Of a DNA stretch of 64,000 bases, positions 53,645-64,000 are shown one piece after another; positions within the stretch are counted from its first letter, which is position 1; the number at the start of each line of letters is the position of its first letter. Location of the stretch: the NCBI GenBank assembly GCA_013399305.1, contig VXAI01000090.1, positions 2,581,640-2,645,639 of the forward strand, written 5' to 3'. The position numbers and the translations under genes are program-made. This DNA is from Rostratula benghalensis (lineage: Eukaryota; Chordata; Aves; Charadriiformes; Rostratulidae). The notes beneath the pieces are model-generated. The model saw nothing but the letters and a program-made list of their open reading frames with translations, made no database searches and was not told where the DNA came from.

Positions 53645-54378
53645 CTTTTCTGATTATATGTACGTTTTCAGATTGGGAGAACTCAAAAATTTTAAGGTTC
53701 TAATTTTAAGATTATTAAAACTGGAAAGATTATTAGACAATGACAGGATATAAAATATAATGTAAAGAAAAGCTTTAAAAGTATTGGGAATGAAAAAAAG
53801 AGAAGCTAAGCATTTCTGAACCACCAAGATCATCAGCAGAGAACTGCCTGCTAATTGCACAAAGACTAATAAACCTTATACTTGGTATTCCTGAACTATT
53901 TAAAAAGAAATATATATATCTCAAAGGAAATTCTTAAAGTCATATCAAAGACATATAAGATAAAACAGTAACGTAACAAAGGGACTACATACAGTCACAC
54001 TGTCTCATCTCACAAAGTACATCAGCAGTAGAAGCACTGAAGTGCATGTACAGTCATTAAGTGCTTTATTTAGTACCGCAGCACAGAGAACTTAGAAGCC
54101 TAAAGAGATTGTGGAAGCTGAGATTTTTCATCACAAAATACAGAACTAAAAGCATTTTAACTAAAATACACAAAAAATATGAGAAGGGCAAAAATGTTTT
54201 GCTTATTTGCTAGCCTGACATAATCAAATTGCAAGCAGACTCCATTATCTCACATAGCATCTGCACTGTTTGTCAACACTAACTGCTAGCCATTGAGATA
54301 CATATTCTGATGGCCTGTTTATTTACTCAGAGAAAGAAAGGAATCAAAAAAGGCAAAGAAATGAACTTAAAATTATTC

Positions 54379-54475
54379 ATCAGCTGAGTCAGTAAGCCAA
54401 TACATGGGGCTTTAATTGCAGATAAGATATAGAAGACATCTTAATGCATTACATATTAATTATGTAATGTTCCCC
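54379..54475. promoter_or_regulatory. Candidate intronic enhancer (motif-dense segment)
   Basis: About 100 bases contain a CAGCTG E-box overlapping a GCTGAGTCAG (AP-1/Maf-type) core at 54381-54392. These are followed by TTTAATTGC, GATAAG, the symmetric TTAATGCATTA and ATTAATTAT (homeodomain/POU-type sites) up to about 54463. Such packing is typical of conserved developmental enhancers, and dystonin has tissue-specific promoters. This is inference from motifs only; conservation was not checked. Confidence 0.25.
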
Positions 54476-55800
54476 ACACAGCAGGGAAGAAGCATCTGCT
54501 TTCATTGGTAGGAGGAGGTCCAAGCATGAAACTGGAATGACTCTTAGGCTAAATAGCGATGCTCACACGTCCAGGTGCGATTTTGAGTACTGAAACCAAG
54601 AGCGAAAGAAATACAGTCATTTCAAAAGAAGTGACCGTGTTAGTGTCTGTCCCCTGGGTGTTCTCTCTCTCAGCACTTTCACTGAGAAGGATTAAGCTCT
54701 ATACTTGAAATGCTCTCACAGTAGGACACCAGACAGTTAGTGCATGACCTGAGACTCAAGTCCCAGTCAGGCTTTATCCCGACTGTAGGAACTTGAGTTC
54801 ACTGCAGGAATCAACACAGGGGCACATAGGTTGAGAAATCTCATCCCGCAAACATGTATTTTTTTACATTTTATTATGATAAGGAAAAGCTCAAAGGTTT
54901 CTCTACAGCGTCAGCTACAGTTCAGGCAGCGAAGCCCGTGCTGCTCTCTAGGACTAGAGCTAGCACTCTGCCAGTGCTCTCCACTACAGCAGCAGGCAGG
55001 AGGAGACTCGAACCAAGGTTTCTTTCTCCACCACAACTGGGAAGGGACTAGTCTAAGGATGAAGAACAATTAACTCCTCTGAAAAGTTGGTACAGCAGGC
55101 GCAGGCATGTCCCACAAGAAGCGAGATGTCCCCTCACGTGTCCCCTTCAAAGCAAGATGATCTTCCCAACCAAAACCAACCAACTTTTCGCTTTTCCCCC
55201 AGAGGCTATGTCTTACTACGAACACAGAAGAGAACACGCAGCCTTCAATGAAGTAGTATGACCTCAAGAAGGCAAATGACAGAAGATCAGAGGTGGGTAG
55301 ACTCAAAGTAGACTGGTTGGGAAAACACAAAGAAAAATTCCAACATCCAGCACAAAGTGTATGAAGATCCATCAACATATTATTCATACATCTAAATCTC
55401 CAACAAACCACTCAGTGTTGGTCACTGAAGTGACTACAAAAATCTAGGCATCTACCAAATTCACCAAATTCAGAATACACTTCAAGCTTAGAATGAAGAC
55501 GATCCTCCACTTTCTAACATTATTTAATCAAATCTATACATTTGGTATTAAGTCGCATATTATTGCAGAGCCACACACACTTTCACAGTGCAAACTTAAT
55601 TCTTTAAATTCTCTTGAGTATTATGTGGTTCCCAAAGCCAGAAAGTGCTTCAGTATGATAGTAAAGATATCAAGACACAAACAGGTATTTTCTAGGACAG
55701 TACTTCATACTGATGCAAACTTCATAAATTAGATTATAGCTTGTATATAGCTTTTATTATAGATATAAGATATAGATAAATAAATCTAGAAAGATATATA

Positions 55801-55842
55801 TTTAATATAAGCTATATAGAGAAATATATAGCTTATATTAAA
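55801..55842. repeat. Perfect inverted repeat, 18-bp arms, 6-base loop
   Basis: Arm one is 55801-55818 (TTTAATATAAGCTATATA), the loop is GAGAAA (55819-55824), and arm two is its exact reverse complement at 55825-55842. The surrounding 100 bases are TA-rich with GATA-like steps. It could be a hairpin at the core of an old miniature transposon or simply a slippage product. No terminal inverted repeats or target duplication are evident. Confidence 0.95.
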
Positions 55843-57000
55843 AACATTTGATGCTGCAGACTAATATAATAGTAATGTAATACCAGATCTGAAGGAAATG
55901 TCTCTCCATGAGAAAGCAAAAATAAATGCACAATTTAAGTAGAAACATATAAAGCTTAGATGAATCAATTTGATTTCATCTAATACGATTTGCAACAGGA
56001 ACAAGCAGAAAATTAGAATTTGGTCTGATAGTCTCACAAGTAGGCTAGATCTAGCCTCACATGGAGCATATGGACTTTATTAACAAAGGCTCTTTTTAAA
56101 AATTGAAACAGAACAATGCAAAAGTATACTGTTGAACATGGTAATATTATAATGTAATTTCATCAAGTGACCTAATCAACTTCGGCTTTCTTCCCGTAGC
56201 TCATCTATATCAAGTTTTTTCTCCTTTAAAGAGATACTAAGCGAACTGCTGTTTTAACTCTACAGTACACTGGACGGCAACAAAAATTATCTGCAAAGCA
56301 GAAAAACAAAAAACCTACCCAAGACCACAACAAATGTTAGGGTAGAAGCTATAAAACTTGAGAAAAAATTTGCTCTAAAACACAAAGAAAATTTCAGTAT
56401 GTTTGAAAATATACTTTTTAATTCTGAAATCAACTTTCTTCCTAAAAATTATTATTTTTCTTCCAGAAAATATTTCATATTTAAAACCTTTCAAAACCTG
56501 AGTTTTAAATACAGAACCAATCTGTAATACATGGTATTATAATATGGTTTTCAGCATCACATTATGATCTGAACAACGTATAGTCACTGGGAAAGAACTT
56601 CCAAGGCTCAAGCAGCAATGAATTACCTAATTTCAATTAAAAGTCATCGAGGCTATCAAATTGTTATGTGTGCTTTTGAAAATATCCTACCCTGAAACCA
56701 GAACTATCTTGGCAAAAATACCTTATTTCCAGAAGTTTTGGACAACTACATAGCAGTAGTTCTCCAGACTAATGCTTGAGTCATTTCCTGATTTCTAGGA
56801 CATACTGTAAATCCTTTATCTCTAGATTAATCATTTATCTAAAAGCAGAGTAATTTAAAGTGGTAAATATTTATAAACATCACTAACTAAGTTCCTGAAT
56901 CCTACCAAAATTAGCAGAAATTTTGTCTGAGTAAAAAACACAGCATCACAAGTGCCATTCCTCTTAGAAAATCTCTTGCACTAGAACTGCTTAGGATACT

Positions 57001-57029
57001 TTATTATTGTTATTATTATTATTACTACT
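57001..57029. repeat. (TTA)n trinucleotide microsatellite
   Basis: An interrupted TTA repeat (TTATTATTG, then several TTA units, then CTACTG). Confidence 0.9.
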
Positions 57030-60000
57030 GTAAAACGTCTGTCCAAATGACCACATGCAGTTTCTAATGCTGCTGCTACCATGCCTAAAAGACCTTGTCA
57101 CATGAGAAGCACTCAGACTGTAACCTGATCACACAGAAGGAAAGTCTCCAGGCAGGATGACAGGGATACCCATTTCAGTGTTAAGCAAAAGACGTTGAGG
57201 AACTTTTCTCTTCACCTGTAGTCTCATTGGCAACTCACTTGAAACATCCCTCTGACAGACGCACAAAGAGTCAGACTTTTACCTATTTTGTGAAGTGAAA
57301 CATATACACTTCTCTCTAATCCCAGTATAGAAGAGCTCTACTAATTTTAGATCCAAGTGGTGCAAAGTGTCATAGCTGTCAGATAGCTGGATACCTGAAT
57401 CTCGGGCCAAACTAATTTAGTTTTCTAACACTGTAGGCAATGAACCCCACTATAATGTTGATCTGTATTTATATGCACTGCAGAACAAATTATTACATAT
57501 TATAATTTCACATATTAACTATGAAACAGAACAATGAAAATAGATTTTGAAGCCAACCAAGTTCAAAAGGGCCATGTGGCTATAATCAAGAGCAGATTTT
57601 GGCCTATGCTACTGAAAAGCCCATCAGATACTTAATCCTCCTTTGTCTTACAGAAATAGTTACACTAATTGCATAATTGCAATGTGCAGAATTTAACCCT
57701 CAGTAGATTGCCTAGAATCTTTGTCCTTTCACAGATTTGCAACTATTGGCAGTTTGTTTGAAGCATATAAAATCCAAAAAGTTGAGAGATTACACTCCAC
57801 AGCAAAACAATGTATTCACCAGGTACAATAAGAGTAAATCTGGAAACACACTAGCTTGCTTTTAATACAGCTAAAGCCAAACAGTGTCCTAGAGGATGAG
57901 CTATTTCAGCAGGAGTACGCCTTATTAAATGCTGAGCTATTACTTGGGCCCCAATCGTGGGAAGAAGCTTGCGTGGCTGGATTTCGGAAGCCAGTGTATT
58001 CCCACAAAAGCATCGGAGTCTGCCTACACAGACCAACTTGCAAGATCCAGCTATTAACATGCCCTTCAGGATTTGACCCACAGACTGAAGTGTCTTTGTA
58101 AGCACTGAAAGCTAGTGTAAGCACCTGTTTGAAAGCTGGGTTGACAGAAAGCATTCAGGACATGAATATTTTCACCCACTACAGAAAATCAAGGCTTTGT
58201 TAAATTTAACTGCTTTAATGATGCTTTACAGGAAACATTCCAGGCACACAGCAATAAGCTGCATTCATATTTGACATTTACAAAACTTTATTCTTTTAAA
58301 GCCTAAACTTATCAAATACTTACACTTGACTTTAAGCATGTGAATAAGCCATTTCTATTTCACAGAGCACTTAATTTCAAGTACATGTTGAAGTTCTAGC
58401 AAAATGATGGAATAAATTCCTCAAACCAGGCATGTTTTAAACAGTGTAAGAGAAAAAAGGATGCATAACGTGGTTTTCAACCAAAATGCCTCTAGAGATT
58501 AGCAAACTAGATCACAGCAAACTATTAGAAACAGCTCAACCAAAACATAAACTGTACCAAAACACATCTTTTAACACAATGACAACTTGGGTTTATTTCC
58601 CCCTCTCCCCTTTCACAACCTCTAGTTTTGGCCATTTAAAAAAGGAATTATGGAATATACTCATGAGCTCTAATTAAAAGATGTTGCTGATTCAGTAGAA
58701 ATTGGGAAGTACCAGAAAAACAACGAAACAAACCTCTGATCTCTGCCTCAATTCACAAACCAAAGATATTTGAATCAATGGCCAAATTCTGCCTGCCTCA
58801 GTCATCCAAGAAGGTATCTTTTAAAGCCACGGAGACACAACTGCAGTTTATATTTACCATCAAACTCAGCTTCAGAAACTGCTGCCCAAATCTTGAGACT
58901 TTACTCACTGAACTGTCTAACATTCAGGTTCTTACTATTTAATTCCAATGAAATTAAGACCACTTCAATTTAGCTCAAGCGAGACATACATACAAGTCAA
59001 CTCAGCAATATTTGGTTCATATTTAGGATTAAATGCACTGAAAAAAATCCCACCTTCAAGCAATTTGAAAGTGAGAACTTCCTGCTTAAAGGAGGAATAT
59101 TCAGAGTAAAACTGCAGGCCCAAGGCGTCCATTAATTTAGTTTGACTTCATACAGCAGAAATGCCGTGACATTTCCATTCCTAATTGAAGGCTCTTTCTG
59201 TTGGCCAAAATACTCCGTTCCCAGGAGGCTGTTGGAAACATGCTAGGAGCAGGGGAAACAACAGTGTTATCATGCTGAAGGTTTACACGGTGGTGAAGAA
59301 AGGATTAGGTGATGTGCATCTGGATAATCCACACATACCTTGCACTAGACAGCAAAAAGACCTGTCCTATTTGAACAAAAAAGCAATGAATTCCAAGGCT
59401 AGATACTACCAAGTTATGAAAAGAGGTGGAAGAAAACCATTCAAGGTGGAAATTCCTTTCACACCCTACAAAACTAACACCTATATGCTACAAGATTATG
59501 CCAAAGAAGAAGGAAAATAAATTCTGAAGCCGTCTCTGGAGAACATCATCCCTCAGCTAAGTCTGATACCAAACACATTTAGGAGCCTACAAATTCCTAA
59601 AATGCATCAGCAAGTTCATTTTCAGATGTACAAAAACCATCCTGAGCAAATGGTCCCTTCCTGAAGTCAGCTCAAAGGAGCTAGATGACAGGTATCTTTT
59701 TCTTAATTAAAAAAAAAAAATCTTAATTCAAAAACTGTACCTAAACAATGTCACAACAGCTTTACTTGACACTACCCTCTATCAACCACTAGAACAAATT
59801 ACATTACCTCTGAACCCTACACAGGCAACAAAACCCATCAGATGACCTGCTAGCTCTCATCCATCTCCAGCGTCTTTGTTTCTCAGAACACAGAAACAGA
59901 ACTGTTCACAGTGCTTCAGCTGACTCTGGAGTAGTACACATCTTTTAAAGCAAGACAGAAATGCCAATAGCAAAACAGAACATACCAGATTTTCAACAAC

Positions 60001-63000
60001 CCAACCTGAGTTTTGCTATCCCCATTCCCAGACTTTCCACTGCTTCCTACAGGGACAGAGGCTATGCAGCCAGCCTGAAGTACCCTAAGGAAGCAGCAAT
60101 CAAACATCCCATCCAAACAGAACATTTATGTGATACCTTTCTAACCCTGACAACAATTTAGTCAGGTCCCTGAACAGCAAGGTTGGAATTTTCATGGGCA
60201 GTCACATCAAGCTGAATTTTTTAATACACCTGCACTAAAAGGTCTGCATGGGCCAGATAATGCTATATATTTTAAGCTTTTATAGCTTGCATTATTGTAA
60301 GGACATTCTTGAGTAACTGTGATTTACTCAATAACTAACACTAAGAGTTAGCTCTTTTTCAGAGATGGCAATCACACAGGCATTAACAGATGGGCCCATT
60401 TCAATAATGATGTCAAAGGGAGGCAACTTTGTTACAAAATTGTTCACAATCCTGCAGAAAAAAAAGGTTGTTGCAATTGGTATTTAAATAAATACTTGCT
60501 ACCTGAACCCAAACATACCAAAACCTTTTCCCTGAAGTGAACTATCCACTTTCATAGGGATTATATATGTAAGTCTTGATCCTTGGTGTACTACATAAGA
60601 TTTATACCAGAGTAAATCTAATGAATACATTGCAGTTAAAACTTTAAATGGAAATCTTAAAATATTTAACACTCAAATCATGTTGGTATGGAACAATGTA
60701 TATCTATGCCATCTGACAGATGGCATTAATATTTTTAAAATTAAATGTATATTAAATGCTATTGGACATTTTCTTATTTACTCAGAAGGCTGCAGCTAAC
60801 AATTTTACTAATTTTTGTTCCCAATTGATTCTATGATTCTAAAACTAATTTTTTTAAGTTCTTTACAGCCTCCTAGAGAGCTCAAATATAGTTTTTGACA
60901 TAATATAATTAACATATCAGTTTAGCTTTAACAAGTATTTGTACTATTCTTCATCTTCCTACTCAGTCACAAACAAGATGTGAAATACGTCAAATGTTTC
61001 GGGTAAAATATACTGGGCATTTTATTACCACTAGCACAATAAAGGCTTTGCCTTTGAATTCCTAGAGGTGCTAGTAACAAAGAAGCATTTTTTTCGCCCT
61101 GAATAAGTAGCTTGATTCAACATGATTTCCAAATCATCTGAGATAACATGACTTTTTCTCCTCCAAAGTGTTTTAGAAACCCAGCCAATTAATTACTACA
61201 CGAATCAAGAAAAACAGTATGACAGCCAGCAACTGAGCTGACCAGGAATCAGAAAACAACACTCTCTTCTTGCACAGCAGCAGCTCTTCCATGCTATCAC
61301 ATATTTAGCAAACAGTTGCCTAATTATTTGCTGTCACAGCCAGAGCCATAGTCAGCAGACAGAATTTGGAGATGTACAGATATCCTGGTTTTAACTGTTA
61401 GAGCAACAAGGTATTCACTATTGCACAGTCTTCAAGATCTGGACTAAGAATAAAATTTCACTTTTCCACATCTAAAAAGGAATGCTTTTCCTAAATCAAA
61501 TAGCCTGAATGTCTTAATGATGTGGCATCATATGATCCCAAGCCTTCCAAGACAGGCAATGAATTTTGTACAGCTGACTCTGCTAGTTACAGTACTCAAC
61601 AGCTGAGGCATAGATAATTTGGCTCCCTGATAACACCCTGGATGAATATGAGAGCATTCTGCAAACTGTAGAAAGGAAAAAAAAAAACACTATTTGCATT
61701 ACAATTACTGATTGCAGCTCGCCTTAAAAATACAAAGTCAATGTGGTTTGCATTTGATGAAAAAAATTACTAAAGGCAGTGTTTACAAAACTGAGAAATT
61801 CAGAGAAATGGCACTCCCTCTTCAAAGTCTATATTGTAGCAATTCTTTTCTGGTTAGATCAGCTCCCATCGCAAGTCAACAGAACAACAATCGCTGCTGT
61901 GAAGTCATACTACTGGGACTTGGATGGGAAATCATGACCGGCTTGGAAACACATTTTAAAAAATAATGTGTTTTCCAGGTTTCCAATGTATCTTAATTAA
62001 AACAAGTCTGCATCTTTAACCTCCCTTCAGCTCCCAATGGCTGAATGAATTATACTTCAAGCAGCAAAACGCAGCGTACCAACATACCGAATATGTCACT
62101 GAAAACTAAGACAACAGAAGCTGGATCCTCCCAAGTAACTTCACAATTTGGCAGTCACTGAGAATAGCACAGGAATGGACCTGATGTTACCCCCACAATA
62201 TGTTATACACTCAAATACTTCCAGAATATGCTTTATTTCTAATTGAGATGTTAATTAGTTTTAGGAGTTTTGGTTAAGTTTTGACTAAAATCCCTTTGTC
62301 CCGCAATGCTTATAAACCAAATCTTTCAATTCTCATGCTGACAAAGCCCCTAAGGAAACAAGGGAAATAAGGCCCAATACATTTCCCAGATTTTAAGCAA
62401 GTAGACAAAACTGGTATAAGAATGAACCTTATTAAGCCTAACTCTAGCAGTAAATCCAAGTTAATGTAATACAGAATCACAGTGCTTTGAATTAGAACCA
62501 AAACAGAACAACAAGTTTCTCAGTGCTTTCTTACAAAGTAAATGGTCTACTTGCTTTAAAATTTTGTAAAAATTATTTTGGCCACATATAAAGTAACTGA
62601 CGACTTTAAAAATAAAGGAGAGTATGGAATAGAGATGTAATCTGAAGATGACCTATTACATACCATAGTTATTTCTTAAATAAAATACATTAGTGCATTT
62701 CAGCACAGAAATAACGCACATGCTCCATAGCTGCATTGACACAATGGGCAACAGACACAAAGGAGTGATTAGTCAATACTGTTAATGACACGTGAAATTG
62801 CAAGTGACACAGGTATAAACTACACTCAGCCCTGACAAGTTCTCATGTCAAACTAATCATCTGTAGTGGGTTTATTTTTCAAAATAGTACCACTAGCAGC
62901 CTGGATGAAATAAAACCAACTATCAGTATCTTCAAATCAAGCTGTCTTAAACTATGCCACTCCCATTCCCATCAGCAGGCACCATTTAACCAAAATCTTT

Positions 63001-63812
63001 AGAACTGAGTCAAAACATACAGCTGAGAAATTTCACACATAAATTCTAACCCATCCCTTTCCCAAACATTAGAAAAGGATTCAGCTTTGCAAATGTCAAC
63101 ATGTGCTGTGACACGCTGTAAAAACTAGTTCTAGGATGACAATTCAATCTGAACGTTTAACGCAATCCCTTTTCACTTGAATTAAAATCAGAGCCGTAAC
63201 ACTTCTGATAAATATTTTCAGATTTAGTATCAGCGAATTTACTGAAAAGAAGTAATGAATAATCATCTCTCTCAAGCCATGCCTTCCATCCTCATTAATT
63301 TAAGGAAGCAACCTAATTTACATTTCCAGCAAGATAAATTTAGCTGTATGCATCTTCATTATGCTAAACACCTTTTTTCTTTATTTTCTAGTATTTGATG
63401 AAAAAAACTCAGGTGCTACATGAACTAAAATCATTTGTTGCCCGACCACAAAAAAAAAATTAAAAAAAAAAATCAAACCAAAAGCCCACAATAAAAAAGT
63501 CAAAATAAAATGAAGCTTTAAAGACAAATGCACACCGAGACGAATGTGACCGTGGTCGCATTTCACTCGAAAAATACATTTTTATACACAAGAGGATGCG
63601 TTGCACCCACTGGTGAGAGACAGACGGTGTATTTATCTACGGCAGACGCCGCCGACGCCCGTGCCCCCATGACGGACACCAGGCGGGGACGCGGGGCCGG
63701 CCGGGCCCCGCAAGCCCCCCGCAGATCCCCCAGTGCCGGAGCCGCCAAAGCCCGCAGCCGCCACGCCCGGCCTGGCAAGCGGCAGCGCGGACGGTGGGGC
63801 GGGCTCTCCTAC

Positions 63813-63903
63813 CTTTGTATCTCTCCAAGACATCTTCGTAGGCTTGCAGGTACTCCTGCTCCTCGGCGTAGAAGTACGCGCCGGGGGAGAGGTAGCCAGC
63901 CAT
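63813..63903 (-). CDS. DST: DST (dystonin) coding exon 1, isoform-specific N-terminus
   Basis: The ATG (63903-63901) sits in a strong context (G at -3, G at +4), and an in-frame TAG lies 12 to 10 bases upstream, which fixes the start. The exon encodes 30 residues plus one base: [18 protein letters not shown], then [12 protein letters not shown], then G, which completes Asp with AT from exon 2. It ends at a GTAGGAG donor. This Tyr- and Glu-rich N-terminus matches what I remember as one of the alternative dystonin starts (mammalian form close to MAGYLSPAAYLYVEEQEYLQ), placed before the actin-binding CH domains. It lacks the transmembrane or myristoylation signals of other dystonin starts. The promoter choice is therefore expected to give a soluble cytolinker N-terminus. 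The exon identity is secure from its phase-correct joining to the CH1 exon 58 kb away. Confidence 0.93.
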
Positions 63904-64000
63904 GGCCGGGGGCTAGCTCTGCCCGCTTCCCTGCGCGGCTACAGGCAGCCAGAAGCCTCGGGGACGGCACAAGAAAAAACCCAAGCGCTATCAGGAGGGA
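63904..64000 (-). other. DST: DST 5' UTR and proximal flank (truncated by window)
   Basis: Ninety-seven GC-rich bases lie upstream of the start codon on the minus strand. Directly before the ATG, the text AGCTAGCCCCCGGCC includes the in-frame stop. Whether all of this is 5' UTR or partly promoter cannot be decided without transcript data. Confidence 0.7.

Larger units (their letters stand above)
51606..63559. other. Intron 1 segment near the promoter: AT-rich, no gene seen
   Basis: No additional exon is recognised. The segment contains palindromic TA/CA microsatellites, an (AAAACCC)n tract, a TTA microsatellite, an 18-bp-arm inverted repeat, and a transcription-factor-motif-dense stretch at 54379-54475. 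There is also a CpG-bearing patch at 57850-58150 that is open in several frames on both strands. A 111-codon frame at 59185-59520 is not recognisable. Confidence 0.65.
5389..63812 (-). other. DST: DST intron 1 (58.4 kb)
   Basis: This intron separates coding exons 1 and 2. Its donor is AAAG followed by GTAGGAG just below 63813, and its acceptor is a pyrimidine-rich tract ending CTCCAG at 5389. It is phase 1, so the codon for Asp31 is split G/AT. I searched it for other alternative first exons of dystonin (such as a linker resembling LDPAERAVLRIA before DERDKV) and did not recognise any, but a short alternative exon could escape visual search. The repeats, gaps and candidate regulatory segments inside it are listed separately. 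Confidence 0.93.
63640..64000 (-). promoter_or_regulatory. DST: CpG island at the DST first-exon promoter (runs past right edge)
   Basis: Composition changes sharply here from AT-rich intron to GC-rich sequence dense in CpG, with GCCGCCGACGCCCG-like text, GCGGGGCCGGCCGGGCCCCG at 63690-63709 and a GGGGCGGG GC-box at 63796-63803. The island covers exon 1, its donor and the available 5' flank. No TATA box is visible in the 97 bases upstream of the ATG, consistent with a CpG-island promoter, but the transcription start could lie outside the window. Confidence 0.85.

Noticed and set aside
59185..59520. 111-codon plus-strand frame
   Set aside because: No recognisable domain or homologue, no splice or promoter context, and Lys-rich composition typical of translated AT-rich intron.
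63637..63812. Continuation of the exon 1 frame to an 88-residue protein ending at 63637
   Set aside because: The extra residues read through the GTAGGAG donor into GC-rich intron. The phase-matched exon 2 at 5327-5388 shows that splicing occurs after residue 30. The Ala/Gly/Pro-rich extension and the nested frames at 63563-63833 are CpG-island shadows.
1..64000. CRISPR arrays, operons or other prokaryotic features
   Set aside because: There are no regularly spaced repeats or dense coding. The spliced exons, CR1 elements and CpG island show vertebrate nuclear DNA.

Overview
This window is almost entirely non-coding DNA from inside one large vertebrate gene. The organism is almost certainly a bird. 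Three fragments are recognisable as CR1 LINE, one of them ending in the ATTCTGTG-type 3' tail. Otherwise recognisable repeats are sparse, long stretches are AT-rich and unique-looking, and a GC-rich CpG-island promoter lies at the right end. Two runs of N (240 and 70 bases) show that it comes from a draft assembly. I cannot name the species.

The gene is DST (dystonin/BPAG1, a giant spectraplakin cytolinker), read on the minus strand. Its first coding exon is at 63813-63903, inside the CpG island. The exon begins with a strong-context ATG and has an in-frame stop 12 bases upstream of it. It encodes 30 residues (starting MAGYLSP, ending VLERYK) plus one base and ends at a GT donor. The second coding exon is at 5327-5388 (62 bases, AG acceptor and GT donor). 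It joins in phase and encodes [21 protein letters not shown], the start of the first calponin-homology domain of the actin-binding region. The intron between them is 58,424 bases and makes up over 90% of the window. Bases 1-5326 are the start of the next intron; the third exon lies beyond the left edge.

Layout from left to right: second intron with a sense CR1 3' fragment (1930-2288); exon 2 (5327-5388); AT-rich first intron with an antisense CR1 (17092-17306); an unassigned repeat-like block (21.0-22.0 kb); a probable solo LTR (about 26.38-26.71 kb); a GC-rich interspersed repeat (copy A, about 27.93-28.33 kb); assembly gap 1 (30179-30418); a longer antisense CR1 carrying remnants of the reverse-transcriptase ORF (31190-31775); gap 2 (43844-43913); the second copy of the GC-rich repeat (copy B, about 51.31-51.61 kb); palindromic microsatellites (53.36 and 55.80 kb); a motif-dense candidate regulatory segment (54.38-54.48 kb); then the CpG island, exon 1 and 97 bases of 5' flank.

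I found no second protein-coding gene, no convincing RNA gene and no CRISPR. The other open reading frames look like chance frames or repeat-derived sequence. The most useful leads are the unidentified GC-rich repeat pair, the putative LTR, the motif-dense segment near 54.4 kb, the perfect inverted repeats, and one statistically long (206-codon) but unrecognised frame at 17306-17926. I did not find a new biological system here.
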